A stretch of 42,923 nt of DNA from Muribaculaceae bacterium (GTDB lineage Bacteria > Bacteroidota > Bacteroidia > Bacteroidales > Muribaculaceae): the NCBI GenBank assembly GCA_016290325.1, contig JAEETL010000022.1, positions 1-42,923 of the forward strand, written 5' to 3'. The notes beneath the pieces are model-generated. The model was not told the origin of the DNA and did not search any database. It saw nothing but the letters and a program-made list of their open reading frames with translations. This document shows, in pieces, positions 15,132 to 25,477 of the stretch (positions are counted from its first letter, which is position 1; every line of letters begins with the position of its first letter). Both the position numbers and the translations under genes were made by a program.

Positions 15132-15161
15132 CAAAGATATTGCTTTTTTATAACAAATCAA
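15132..15161 (-). promoter_or_regulatory. promoter of the DUF115 / aldolase / KdsB-like operon
   Basis: Minus strand: TTG at 15161-15159, a 19-base spacer, TATCTTTG at 15139-15132. Transcription would begin near 15125, giving a leader of about 75 bases before the ATG at 15049. Confidence 0.75.
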
Positions 15162-15238
15162 GCCTAACACATCCATTTTTTCAGATAATAATACTCAGAT
15201 GTGGGTTTTCTCCCGTTATGTCTTATTGATTCTTGTTG

Positions 15239-18376
<3,138 letters not shown>

Positions 18377-19144
18377 TTAATGTGAGTTGCGCAGATATTC
18401 CTCGGCACGGGCGAGGTCCTCGGGCGTGTCGATGCCGATAGTCGCCGTGGTAGTGATGCCCGTCTTGATGGTGTAGCCGTTTTCGAGCCAGCGCAGCTGC
18501 TCCAGCGACTCGGCGAGTTCAAGGGGTGATTGTGGCAACCGCGTGATGGCTTCGAGCACTGCGGCGCGGTAGGCATACATGCCCACATGAGTGTAATACT
18601 GTGTGGTGGATGGCCACTCGTCACGTTCCTTGCCTCGCACAAAGGGAATCACTGAGCGCGAGAAATAGCGGGCTCGCATCTGACTGTCTAGCACCACCTT
18701 GGGGCTGTTAGGGTTCTCCAGCTCGCTGTAGGGGCGGCTGGCATCAAACGGGCGCACCAGTGTGGCAATGTCGGTCCCCTCATCGTCAAAGCAGGCCATG
18801 ATGGCGCGAAGTTGGTCGGGCTGGATGAATGGCTCGTCACCCTGGATGTTGATAATGACATCCTCGTGGCCGCCGTTCTTCAGGTAGGCCTCTTGGCAAC
18901 GGTCGGTGCCGCTACGGTGTACAGTACTCGTCATAATAGCCTTACCGCCAAATGCCGCTACTGCGGCCATTATGCGGTCGTCATCGGTAGCAACTACCAC
19001 ACGGTCCAACACTAGGCTCACCTGGCGGTAAACCCGTTCAATCATAGTCATGCCGCCCAGCATGGCCAGCGGCTTGCCGGGGAACCTCGTTGAGGCATAC
19101 CTCGCCGGAATAATCCCGATAAATGTCAATTCCTTATCCATCAT
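18377..19144 (-). CDS. kdsB: 3-deoxy-manno-octulosonate cytidylyltransferase KdsB
   Basis: A 255-residue enzyme that makes CMP-Kdo from CTP and Kdo for lipid A core assembly. Canonical motifs are all present: IGIIPARYASTRFPGKPL, VVVATDDDRIM, MTSTVHRSGTDRC, INIQGDEPFIQPDQL, PNSPKVVLD, FSRSVIPFVRG, LESLEQLRWLENGYTIK-like region and TIGIDTPEDL. The start is one of two adjacent ATGs at 19144 or 19141; a longer reading begins with TTG at 19159. This copy looks like the housekeeping KdsB, in contrast to the divergent copy at 11903. No waaA, kdsA or other lipid A genes are adjacent; the neighbours are a LUD protein and GH2. Confidence 0.93.
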   Translation of the reverse strand: MMDKELTFIGIIPARYASTRFPGKPLAMLGGMTMIERVYRQVSLVLDRVVVATDDDRIMAAVAAFGGKAIMTSTVHRSGTDRCQEAYLKNGGHEDVIINIQGDEPFIQPDQLRAIMACFDDEGTDIATLVRPFDASRPYSELENPNSPKVVLDSQMRARYFSRSVIPFVRGKERDEWPSTTQYYTHVGMYAYRAAVLEAITRLPQSPLELAESLEQLRWLENGYTIKTGITTTATIGIDTPEDLARAEEYLRNSH

Positions 19145-19240
19145 TTGGTTAAAAGGCAACTAGAACAACAATGACAACATCAATTGTATTGTTTGAATTG
19201 ATAATTAATTAGCAAGTTATGCTTGTTGTTTTTTCGTTTA

Positions 19241-19879
19241 TTAATAGCCCCAGTTCTCGCCTATGAGGATAACGGTGTGCCGATGGGCTGGGAAACTGTT
19301 TCGGGTGAAGTGGACGTAGTTGCAGATGCACTGCGGGCTATTGCAGTTGTGGCACACGCCGTCTAGGCGGCAAGGCGTGTCACAGCCCAGTCGCGCGGTG
19401 TTAATGGGCGCGGCGGTGTTACGGGCACGAGCAAGGGCGGCCTCGATGGTGGGAGCGACCTTGTTCATGCCTATCACGTGGATTACGTTGTGAGGTCCCC
19501 AGGTGATGGCGGCGACGCGGTTGCCACGGCCGTCAATGTTGACGATGATACCATCCTGGGTGATGGCATTGGCGCTGGTGAGGAAGTAGTCCACATCCAT
19601 CGCGTCGAGGTAGCATTGGCGCTTTTGTTCGGGTGTCTCGGCCTTGTCGCGGTCGATGACCTTGTAGTTGCTGCTGTTGATGAGCTCATGGGTCAACCCC
19701 ATCTCGCGGATGGTCTGTGAACCGCCCCATGTGATGCTGCTGCCAGCGGGGATGAGTGACTTGACGAGGTCAATGGCCTCGGCAGCGGTGGCGCAGTAGT
19801 GAGCGTTGAAATGGCGGCGCTCCAGGTGCTTGATGATGCGCCCGGCCAAGAGTTCGTTATGAATATCAGTAGGTGTCAT
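19241..19879 (-). CDS. LUD-domain protein (LutC-like), with cysteine cluster
   Basis: A 212-residue protein of the LUD (lactate utilisation, DUF162) family. The fold start AAEAIDLVKSLIPAGSSITWGGSQTI and the middle DYFLTSANAITQDGIIVNIDGRGNRVAAI are typical, as is GMNKVAPTIEAALARAR. In the best known operon LutC works with LutA and LutB on lactate, but neither partner is present here. The C-terminal part carries seven cysteines in a short stretch (CDTPCRLDGVCHNC, then CIC), which could bind a metal or iron-sulfur cluster. It may belong to the same transcript as the DedA-like gene, 42 bases upstream. The reaction is unknown. Confidence 0.85.
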   Translation of the reverse strand: MTPTDIHNELLAGRIIKHLERRHFNAHYCATAAEAIDLVKSLIPAGSSITWGGSQTIREMGLTHELINSSNYKVIDRDKAETPEQKRQCYLDAMDVDYFLTSANAITQDGIIVNIDGRGNRVAAITWGPHNVIHVIGMNKVAPTIEAALARARNTAAPINTARLGCDTPCRLDGVCHNCNSPQCICNYVHFTRNSFPAHRHTVILIGENWGY

Positions 19880-19921
19880 ATTTATTTAAGTTTTTAGTCC
19901 TTAGTTTTATTTCTTGGGAGT

Positions 19922-20404
19922 TTATGTTGGGAGAAACTGGAGAACGTCAATGAGTTTGAGAGAGCCCCAGATGATAGCGGCATAGCGCAGTAGTTTGCCG
20001 ATGGTCATCGTGATGAGCACAATCCACACATTGGAGCGCACATACCCCAGTGCAACGCTAATGGCGGTACCTAGCATGGGAATGAAAGCAAAGAAACCCA
20101 TCCAAGCGCCACGGTTTTTCATGAAGTTGAGAGCGCGGTTGAGTTTTTCCTCACTCACGCGGGCATATTTCTCTATCCACTCGATTTTCCCCAAGTGCCC
20201 GATATAGTAGCACGTCATACCGCCACTCACGTTGCCCGCCAGCGCGACAAACAAGCTGGTAAGGGGATTCATGTGAAGCGCGCCCACGCATGCTACCACC
20301 AGTGCCTCGCTGCTGAACGGGACGATGCTGCCGGCGAGGAACGACCCCAGGAACAGGCCCAGGTAACCCCATTGGGTAAAGAATTGTATGAGGGAATCGA
20401 GCAT
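19922..20404 (-). CDS. DedA/YqaA-family small membrane protein
   Basis: A 160-residue integral membrane protein of the SNARE-associated/VTT (DedA) superfamily, YqaA-like subgroup by its short length. The conserved N-terminal block GYLGLFLGSFLAGSIVPFSSE and the glycine-rich GNVSGGMTCYYIGHLGK are visible, followed by the amphipathic stretch containing FFAFIPMLGTAISVALGYVR and a final helix. Relatives are thought to move lipids (undecaprenyl phosphate or phosphatidylethanolamine) across the membrane; which one applies here is unknown. Located 54 bases after the esterase gene and 42 before the LUD gene. Confidence 0.88.
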   Translation of the reverse strand: MLDSLIQFFTQWGYLGLFLGSFLAGSIVPFSSEALVVACVGALHMNPLTSLFVALAGNVSGGMTCYYIGHLGKIEWIEKYARVSEEKLNRALNFMKNRGAWMGFFAFIPMLGTAISVALGYVRSNVWIVLITMTIGKLLRYAAIIWGSLKLIDVLQFLPT

Positions 20405-20458
20405 GGTGGTTTAGTTAAGCGGATTGCCTGTGCGGTGGTTTTGCCACGGCCATCAGCA

Positions 20459-21598
20459 TTATTTAAACAACTGTTGGGTGAATATCACCAGGTAGTCGCG
20501 CCAGTTAGCCCACTCGTGGCCCGCTGTGGACTCGTGGTAGGTGTAACGCATGCGGTTCTTGTCCAGCATTTCCCTGAATTGGGCATTGTCCTTATAAAGG
20601 AAATCGTCCTTACCGATGCCTATCCAGTACAGTTTGGGTCGTTGCTTGAACTGGTTGATAAGTTTGGCCTCAAGGTCATTATAAATCTTGCTCTTGCCCT
20701 GGTCCATGCGGTTGATGGCGGCCGAGAACAGTCCCACATAGGCGAAATCGTCAGGCTGATTAGCGCTGATGTAGAGCGAGTGGTAGCCACCCATCGACAG
20801 GCCGGCGATGGCGCGGTAGCGCTTATTGGCTCGGGTGCGGTAATTGTTGTCTACCCATGTGACAATGTCATTGAAACTTTGCTCAAATGTGCCCTCCATC
20901 CACTGCTTGTGGGCAAAAGTGGGCTGCTCATTGTTGTTCGGGTTTATTCCGGGAGCGGCAGGTGTGTCGGTGTGGCCATTGGGCATAACCACAATCATGG
21001 GAACAGCATTCCCGTTGGCGATGAGGTTGTCAAACACTTGGGCTGCACGACCCTGTTCCAGCCACACTGTTTCGTCACCACCTGTGCCATGCAACAGATA
21101 GAGCACAGGATAGCGTTGGTGACCCTGCTCATAGCCGGGTGGCAGATAGATCATCATTCGGCGCTTAGCACCCAGGGTGGGGGAGTCATACCACACTGCC
21201 TGCACATCGCCATGAGGCACGTCATGCACGGCCATAGGGCAGTCGCCGTTGGGGTCGAGTACGAACGTGTTCATCACGTTCTTGACGTCGCGCAACACGA
21301 GGGCATTATCATTATCTAGCACCTTCATGCCGTCGATGATGTAGTGGTACATGTAAAGGTCGGGCTCCAAGCCTTGCAACTTGAGTTGCCACATGCCGTC
21401 GCCCTGGCGCTGCATGAGCGTGTCGCAGCGCGTGTCAATAATCAGCCGCACCGTGTCGGCACTCGGGGCTTTGACTTTAAACGTCACTGACCCGTTCTTG
21501 CCGATAACCGGCGAACTGGTGGGAGGAGCAAAAAAGTTCTGCTGGGCGTTTATCGCCATCGCCCAAAGGATGGCAAGCAATAAGATGATCTGTTTCAT
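20459..21598 (-). CDS. secreted CE1-type esterase with N-terminal starch-binding-like (CBM48/E-set) domain
   Basis: A 379-residue exported esterase of the esterase D / feruloyl esterase (CE1) family. The ATG at 21598 is preferred because it starts a signal peptide (1-18) and lies just after a strong promoter. Residues about 28-118 form an immunoglobulin-like domain of the kind preceding XynZ-type esterases (VTFKVKAPSADTVRL, MYHYIIDGMKVLD). The alpha/beta-hydrolase follows: YLLHGTGGDETVW (oxyanion region), nucleophile Ser268 in AIAGLSMGGYHS, Asp331 or Asp332 in IGIGKDDFLY, His361 in STAGHEWANWRDYL. It probably removes acyl groups (acetyl or feruloyl) from plant polysaccharides. It heads a possible operon with the DedA and LUD genes. 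Confidence 0.9.
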   Translation of the reverse strand: MKQIILLLAILWAMAINAQQNFFAPPTSSPVIGKNGSVTFKVKAPSADTVRLIIDTRCDTLMQRQGDGMWQLKLQGLEPDLYMYHYIIDGMKVLDNDNALVLRDVKNVMNTFVLDPNGDCPMAVHDVPHGDVQAVWYDSPTLGAKRRMMIYLPPGYEQGHQRYPVLYLLHGTGGDETVWLEQGRAAQVFDNLIANGNAVPMIVVMPNGHTDTPAAPGINPNNNEQPTFAHKQWMEGTFEQSFNDIVTWVDNNYRTRANKRYRAIAGLSMGGYHSLYISANQPDDFAYVGLFSAAINRMDQGKSKIYNDLEAKLINQFKQRPKLYWIGIGKDDFLYKDNAQFREMLDKNRMRYTYHESTAGHEWANWRDYLVIFTQQLFK

Positions 21599-21617
21599 AG
21601 CTGAAAAAACTTTTTTG

Positions 21618-21648
21618 CAAATATACAAACAGTTGACCGCTCAACAAA
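21618..21648 (-). promoter_or_regulatory. promoter of the CE1 esterase gene
   Basis: Minus strand: TTTG at 21648-21645, a 19-base spacer, TATATTTG at 21625-21618. The -7 box is 20 bases before the ATG at 21598, so the leader is very short. Confidence 0.8.
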
Positions 21649-21906
21649 AAAGTAGGGCAACATTTTTCTCATGATGTTCACGCCCAGCTAGCAAGCATAG
21701 TTAACAACACCCCCGCCGCCCCACCTCCATCCATCCCACATTATTAATAATAAACTGCTCATGATGCCAGGGGACAATGCTCGTCAGAAATCAAGTGCCG
21801 GGTATTAAAAACGGGTCGCTTACGGGCCTGAAAAACGCCTCGTTTTCACGCTATAGAATCATTTCATACATTAATCTAGGGCTTTCATCCAATATGGTTT
21901 AAAATG
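21649..21906. other. gene-free stretch between divergent promoters
   Basis: About 260 bases between the esterase promoter (minus) and the beta-barrel promoter (plus). I found no reading frame with coding character, no TAnnTTTG box, no strong hairpin and no tandem repeat. A C-rich run is present near 21708-21745. It may hold regulator sites that cannot be recognised by eye. Confidence 0.5.
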
Positions 21907-21939
21907 TTTGGCGACAGCCTTTTCCCCATCATAACTTTG
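21907..21939 (+). promoter_or_regulatory. promoter of the outer-membrane beta-barrel gene
   Basis: TTTG at 21907-21910, a 21-base spacer, TAACTTTG at 21932-21939. Transcription should start near 21946, giving an A-rich leader of about 34 bases before the ATG at 21980. Confidence 0.8.
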
Positions 21940-21979
21940 CATCAACAAAGCAATTAAAAACTCTAAAAATCCAAAAGTT

Positions 21980-22639
21980 ATGAACTACAAAACTACTAAC
22001 TTGGGTCAGACCCAGAACGAGAACAACAAGAGAAATCAACAGTGTGTAATGGGACGTTCAATGATCCGCATTCTAATGGCTGCAATCCTGCTTGCGGTAG
22101 CCATGCCCGCCACAGCTCAGGTGCGCCTGGGATTTAAAGCTGGTACTACCGTTGATGAGATGCGTCTCAGTCGTGACGTGGCCAACCGCGACAACAGCTT
22201 GGGCTACACCGGAGGCCTTACCCTCGATTTCAAAGTGCCCTTCATCGGCCTCGGTGTTGAGGTTGGCGCCATGTATTCTCACCGTAACAGCCACCTTGCT
22301 GACGACGACCAGGTTTACAAACGTCATTACATTGACATCCCGGTTCACGTGAACTATCGCCTTGAGGTGCCCGTTGCCGCTAAGATCCTGGTCCCCTATG
22401 CCTTCTCTGGCCCTAACTTCTCGCTGCTTTTCAAGGAAGATGAGGCAAGCACCATGGAGAACAGCAAGACCACTATGTCTTGGGACATCGGTGCTGGCGT
22501 GGAGCTCTTTAGCCACTTACGCGTGTCAGCCTCTTATGGAATCGGCCTCACCAAGTCGCTGGAAATGGTCAACGAGGATGCTACCAAGTCGGGCAGCAAG
22601 GATAACTGCTGGACCGTTAGCGCCACCTACCTTTTCTAA
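21980..22639 (+). CDS. outer-membrane beta-barrel protein (PorT-like family)
   Basis: A 219-residue exported protein. The mature part is a short barrel: VRLGFKAGTTVDEMRLS, YTGGLTLDFKVPFIGLGVEVGAMYS, IDIPVHVNYRLEV, GPNFSLLF, WDIGAGVELFSHLRVSASYGIGLTKSL, ending in the terminal aromatic WTVSATYLF expected for the Bam machinery. The hydrophobic signal core starts only at residue 28 (MIRILMAAILLAVAMPATAQ), so the first ATG gives an unusually long polar leader of 27 residues; an internal ATG at residue 28 would give an ordinary signal peptide. The promoter and A-rich leader favour the first ATG. Its function is structural or unknown. A strong terminator follows at 22675. Confidence 0.87.
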   Translation: MNYKTTNLGQTQNENNKRNQQCVMGRSMIRILMAAILLAVAMPATAQVRLGFKAGTTVDEMRLSRDVANRDNSLGYTGGLTLDFKVPFIGLGVEVGAMYSHRNSHLADDDQVYKRHYIDIPVHVNYRLEVPVAAKILVPYAFSGPNFSLLFKEDEASTMENSKTTMSWDIGAGVELFSHLRVSASYGIGLTKSLEMVNEDATKSGSKDNCWTVSATYLF

Positions 22640-22674
22640 GACGAAGCCCTCATAATTAATAATACTTCCCCCCT

Positions 22675-22716
22675 CTGGAAGCGTTCGACATCAACCCGAA
22701 CCTTCCAGGTTTTTTT
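22675..22716 (+). terminator. rho-independent terminator of the beta-barrel gene
   Basis: CTGGAAG (22675-22681) pairs with CTTCCAG (22702-22708); after a single bulged C, GTTCG (22683-22687) pairs with CGAAC (22697-22701). A run of seven T follows directly (22710-22716). Confidence 0.9.
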
Positions 22717-22788
22717 CTATCTATAGAGCAAAAAACTTGCTGAAACTCAGACTGCAACAGTAGCCTAGGCAGTGCGATATAATAACAA

Positions 22789-23067
22789 TTACTTGTCGCC
22801 GTAATGGCCTTTTAGAGAGACAACAAAGACGGTAATGACGTCTTCCTCGATTCTATAGATTAACCGTGAGCTCTTGTTGATTCTTCGGCTCCAATACCCT
22901 TCAAGGTCGCCCTTTAGCTGTTCGACTTTGCCTGTGCCCGTTGTAGGGTGCTCATATAGTTCCTCAAACAGGGCGGCAATCTTCAGCAGCGTTTTCTTCT
23001 GACCCGATTTGCGCCACTCGTCAAGATGGCGTTCGGCCTCGGGCATAAGAATCAGTTTGTATCTCAT
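22789..23067 (-). CDS. RelE/YoeB-family toxin (mRNA interferase)
   Basis: A 92-residue protein of the Txe/YoeB branch of RelE toxins, which cut mRNA in the ribosomal A site. Typical features are LILMPEAERHLDEWRKSGQK at the N-terminus, HPTTGTGKVEQLKGDLEGYWSRRIN (family GxGKPExLKG...WSRRI) and RLIYRIEEDVITVFVVSLKGHYGDK, ending in the catalytic His-Tyr pair. The reading frame begins in the last codons of the antitoxin gene (4-base overlap), the usual toxin-after-antitoxin arrangement. Confidence 0.93.
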   Translation of the reverse strand: MRYKLILMPEAERHLDEWRKSGQKKTLLKIAALFEELYEHPTTGTGKVEQLKGDLEGYWSRRINKSSRLIYRIEEDVITVFVVSLKGHYGDK

Positions 23068-23357
23068 ACGCCCAACCGCTCGCGGATTTCATCCATGGTG
23101 TAAGCCTTACCTTGTCCCTCATTCATCTCTTGGATGCCGCGGCGGACAGATTCCATATTTTCAGCATTTTCAAACCATTTGTCACCCGAGGGAGAGGGAT
23201 TCTCATGCACTTCAACTGAGATACTGTTGGCTTTTGCAATCAATATCTGCTCGATGTAAGCTTTCAAGCTGCGGCCTTGGGCCACCGCCATGAGCGAAAG
23301 CTTTTGCAACACCTCCACGGGAAGATCAATGTTTTTTCGCTTAATTGTCGTATCCAT
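23064..23357 (-). CDS. antitoxin partner of the RelE/YoeB-type toxin
   Basis: A 97-residue protein. Residues about 5-48 look like a ribbon-helix-helix DNA-binding domain (KNIDLPVEVLQKLSLMAVAQ, then SLKAYIEQIL); the C-terminal part (MESVRRGIQEMNEGQGKAYTMDEIRERLG) is the type of flexible segment that wraps and neutralises a RelE-type toxin. The gene overlaps the toxin by four bases. A perfect palindrome sits in its promoter (23391-23412), as expected for autoregulation by the antitoxin or the complex. Confidence 0.88.
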   Translation of the reverse strand: MDTTIKRKNIDLPVEVLQKLSLMAVAQGRSLKAYIEQILIAKANSISVEVHENPSPSGDKWFENAENMESVRRGIQEMNEGQGKAYTMDEIRERLGV

Positions 23358-23385
23358 ATTGTCGTTATCTTTTTATTTACTGCTG

Positions 23386-23416
23386 CAAAGGTATATAATA
23401 TATTTTATATACACAA
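23386..23416 (-). promoter_or_regulatory. promoter of the toxin-antitoxin pair
   Basis: Minus strand: TTG at 23416-23414, a 20-base spacer, TACCTTTG at 23393-23386. About 29 bases separate the -7 box from the antitoxin ATG. Confidence 0.8.
23391..23412. promoter_or_regulatory. palindromic operator of the toxin-antitoxin pair
   Basis: Perfect inverted repeat GTATATAA (23391-23398), six-base centre TATATT, TTATATAC (23405-23412). It fills the spacer between the -33 and -7 elements, so a bound antitoxin would block RNA polymerase. This is the position of operators in autoregulated toxin-antitoxin modules. Confidence 0.75.
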
Positions 23417-23861
23417 TATATCTATGCAAATTTCAAGCCACTTGATTACCGTGTACCCAAGCCGACCTCTAAAAGAACAACTGAATAATCTGATTTTTCT
23501 GATTGGCATCCGCAAATACTTTTCTGTCGGCTAATTATACGAATTAAATGGGTTCATACAAAGACGATATGTCATCATACCATCGTAAATCAATGCAGTA
23601 ACAATTACACATTTTGTTTACCACCAACAACTAAAATGCTTAGCGTCTTTGCGCCTTTGCGTGGTGCCAAACTGCTGAATAATTACGATAGGTGAATGTG
23701 GTACAGCAGGGGGCGTGGGGATTAGACTGGTTGTTTCTGACGGGGAGTATAGAGCAAAAAAAATCCCCGACTCTCGCCGCGGATCCATGAAAAAAATCTA
23801 ATTAACCTCTAATACCATTAACATAAACCTTAAAACTAAATCTTAACCTATGTAATTTAAC
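23413..23861. other. gene-poor stretch, 450 bases
   Basis: No reading frame here looks coding. Items seen: an 8-base tandem at 23640-23663 (TTAGCGTC, TTTGCGCC, TTTGCGTG); a weak inverted repeat CGGGGA/TCCCCG (23741-23769, 17-base A-rich centre); and at about 23802-23862 a degenerate series of TTAACC/CTAAA-like words spaced roughly seven bases apart, resembling a decayed version of the 7-base arrays elsewhere in the window. Confidence 0.5.
23640..23663. repeat. 8-base tandem (TTTGCGCC type), three units
   Basis: TTAGCGTC, TTTGCGCC and TTTGCGTG in register. Words of this type recur in intergenic DNA of many bacteria; significance unknown. Confidence 0.6.
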
Positions 23862-23911
23862 CAAAAAATCCCGTGCCTCCCGGCACCAATTTTAGGTCTT
23901 GATGAAAAACC
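23862..23911 (-). ncRNA. candidate small RNA of about 50 bases
   Basis: On the minus strand a promoter (23946-23917) is followed, about 30-50 bases downstream, by a terminator hairpin (GTGCC/GGCAC, 23873-23886) and six T (23868-23863). No start codon leads to a gene before the terminator, and the next minus-strand gene starts over 500 bases away. The predicted RNA is roughly 23911 to 23862. No Rfam family was recognised by eye. It could also be an attenuated leader whose gene has been lost. Confidence 0.4.
23863..23887 (-). terminator. hairpin with T-run, end of the candidate small RNA
   Basis: Short GC-rich stem GTGCC/GGCAC with a four-base loop, then GGGATTTTTT on the minus strand. Confidence 0.55.
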
Positions 23912-23916
23912 GAGTG

Positions 23917-23946
23917 CAAAGGTACAACGAAAGATGTTATAAAACA
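23917..23946 (-). promoter_or_regulatory. orphan promoter
   Basis: TACCTTTG at 23924-23917 on the minus strand, with TTATG (containing the minimal TG of the -33 element) about 20 bases upstream at 23945-23946. No protein gene lies close downstream. Confidence 0.5.
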
Positions 23947-24029
23947 TAATTTTTGAACAAGAAAAATCATTTCGTTAGCATTATTTAACATTTGTGGACA
24001 TATTTAAGGAATAATCGTGACAAAAGCAA

Positions 24030-24060
24030 AGGTGTGCTAGACACGGATTCCAGCACACCT
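24030..24060 (-). terminator. terminator of the GH13 gene
   Basis: AGGTGTGCT (24030-24038) pairs perfectly with AGCACACCT (24052-24060), 13-base loop; on the minus strand TTTGCTTTTG follows. It lies 22 bases after the amylase stop. Confidence 0.8.
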
Positions 24061-24082
24061 TCATGTTCAGTTAATGGTATGA

Positions 24083-25444
24083 TTACTTGTTGTAGAGCAA
24101 CAGGTATTGATAGGGCTGCAGTGTGATTTTTGCGCCCAGGTTAACCTCATTGCCGGTTACCAAGTCGGTGACAGTCTTGTCGGCCCACATCCTGGGCACA
24201 TCAATGTTTTCGGCCTGGTCGCGCACGTTAACTAACACGAGCACATTGTCGTTGTTGAGCACGCGCTCAATGCACAGGATGTTGTTCCCGTCGTCGTCAA
24301 AGGCGCGTATCGTGCCGCTGGAGCGCAGGGCAGGATGCTCGTTATAGATGGAAATGAGTTTCTTGTATTCCTCACGCAGCTTGGGGTTGGCATTCCAGTT
24401 CACAGGAACATAGTGGAAGAAATTGATGGGTTCTGGGTAGCCCACTTCCTGAGAGCCGTAGATGAGCATGCCGCCATGGAGCATGGTGGTAGCGACAAAT
24501 GCTGCCATCGAGGCACGTTCGCCGCCATAGAGTTTGACGGGGCTTTCCTTGTTGGCCTCGTCGTGATTGGTGGTGAAGCGCAATTTGAACTTGCCCCTAT
24601 CCAGGTCCTTATATTCGTTTTCGTCGGCTTGAATCAGCTTGTTCACCCGAGCGTCACCTTTCATCACATCGGCGATAGCACGCATGAACTCCCAAGCGTA
24701 GTTCAAGTCAAATCCAGCCCCGAGAGTCTCGGGTTTGGCACCCTCGGCAAGCATGATTAGGCGGCGGGGCTTGGCCGATTCGCGCAGGGTAGAGATGGCT
24801 TCGGACCAGAAATCAACGGGCACTTCATCGGCCACGTCACAGCGGAAACCGTCAACTCCCACGCTGTCAACCCAGAATCGCATCGCGTCGATCATGGCTG
24901 CACGCATGTCCTTGTTATCATAGTTCAAGTCGGCCACGTCGGTCCAATCGGTTCCTGGCGGATAAATGATGCTACCCGTCGAATCCTTTGTGTACCAGTC
25001 GGGATGTTGGGTGACCCACACGTTATCCCATGCTGTGTGGTTAGCTACCCAGTCAAGAATCAAACCCATGCCGCGCTCGTGGCATGACTCGACTAGAGCG
25101 CGCAGGTCATCGACAGTGCCAAACTCGGGCGCTACTGCCTTGTAGTCGCGTACCGAGTAGGGAGAGTTTTTGGTCTTTTCCAAACCAATGGGGTAGATGG
25201 GCATGATCCACAGCATGTTCACGCCCAGGTCCTCGATGGAGTCCAAGCGCGCCAAAACGGCCTGGAGCGAGTTGGAAGGAGCGAACACACGCGGATTAAC
25301 CTGATAGAGTACCACATCGGCCACTTCAGGCACCATGAAATTGTCACTTACCGGGACGGCATTGTTGCTGGAACCGGGCTTGCACCCGATGAAGCTTACT
25401 GCGACAACCAATGTCAGCAGCAATGTGAATAAATACTTTTTCAT
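24083..25444 (-). CDS. GH13 alpha-amylase family lipoprotein
   Basis: A 453-residue family 13 glycoside hydrolase anchored as a lipoprotein: signal peptide 1-20 with lipobox SFIGC and Cys21. The four GH13 regions are present: DWVANH at 131-136, GFRCDVAD at 199-206 with nucleophile Asp203, MLAEG at 231-235 with acid Glu234, and FTTNHDE at 290-296 with Asp295. A short C-terminal beta domain follows (IRAFDDDGNNILCIERV, LQPYQYLLLYNK). It probably cuts alpha-glucans (starch, maltodextrin or glycogen) at the cell surface or in the periplasm. There is no SusC/D-type locus beside it. The coiled-coil gene ends 33 bases upstream, so the two may be cotranscribed. Confidence 0.93.
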   Translation of the reverse strand: MKKYLFTLLLTLVVAVSFIGCKPGSSNNAVPVSDNFMVPEVADVVLYQVNPRVFAPSNSLQAVLARLDSIEDLGVNMLWIMPIYPIGLEKTKNSPYSVRDYKAVAPEFGTVDDLRALVESCHERGMGLILDWVANHTAWDNVWVTQHPDWYTKDSTGSIIYPPGTDWTDVADLNYDNKDMRAAMIDAMRFWVDSVGVDGFRCDVADEVPVDFWSEAISTLRESAKPRRLIMLAEGAKPETLGAGFDLNYAWEFMRAIADVMKGDARVNKLIQADENEYKDLDRGKFKLRFTTNHDEANKESPVKLYGGERASMAAFVATTMLHGGMLIYGSQEVGYPEPINFFHYVPVNWNANPKLREEYKKLISIYNEHPALRSSGTIRAFDDDGNNILCIERVLNNDNVLVLVNVRDQAENIDVPRMWADKTVTDLVTGNEVNLGAKITLQPYQYLLLYNK

Positions 25445-25477
25445 CTTGCTATATGTTTTAGTTTTGTGTTATTGATT

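Noticed and set aside
20195-21319. A 374-codon plus-strand frame across the DedA and esterase genes
   Set aside because: It opposes two well supported genes, has no promoter, and its composition (His/Val rich) is that of an antisense frame in GC-rich coding DNA. Similar frames opposite dus, GH2, tex and the aldolase were dropped for the same reason.
22722-23761. A 14-base direct repeat TATAGAGCAAAAAA at 22722-22735 and 23748-23761 flanking the toxin-antitoxin pair, as possible insertion duplication
   Set aside because: It is half poly-A, and a 43-kb window offers roughly 9x10^8 position pairs against 2.7x10^8 possible 14-mers, so a few such matches are expected by chance.
23741-23769. Inverted repeat CGGGGA/TCCCCG as a terminator or RNA hairpin
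   Set aside because: Only six pairs around a 17-base A-rich loop, with no T-run and no transcript expected to reach it.
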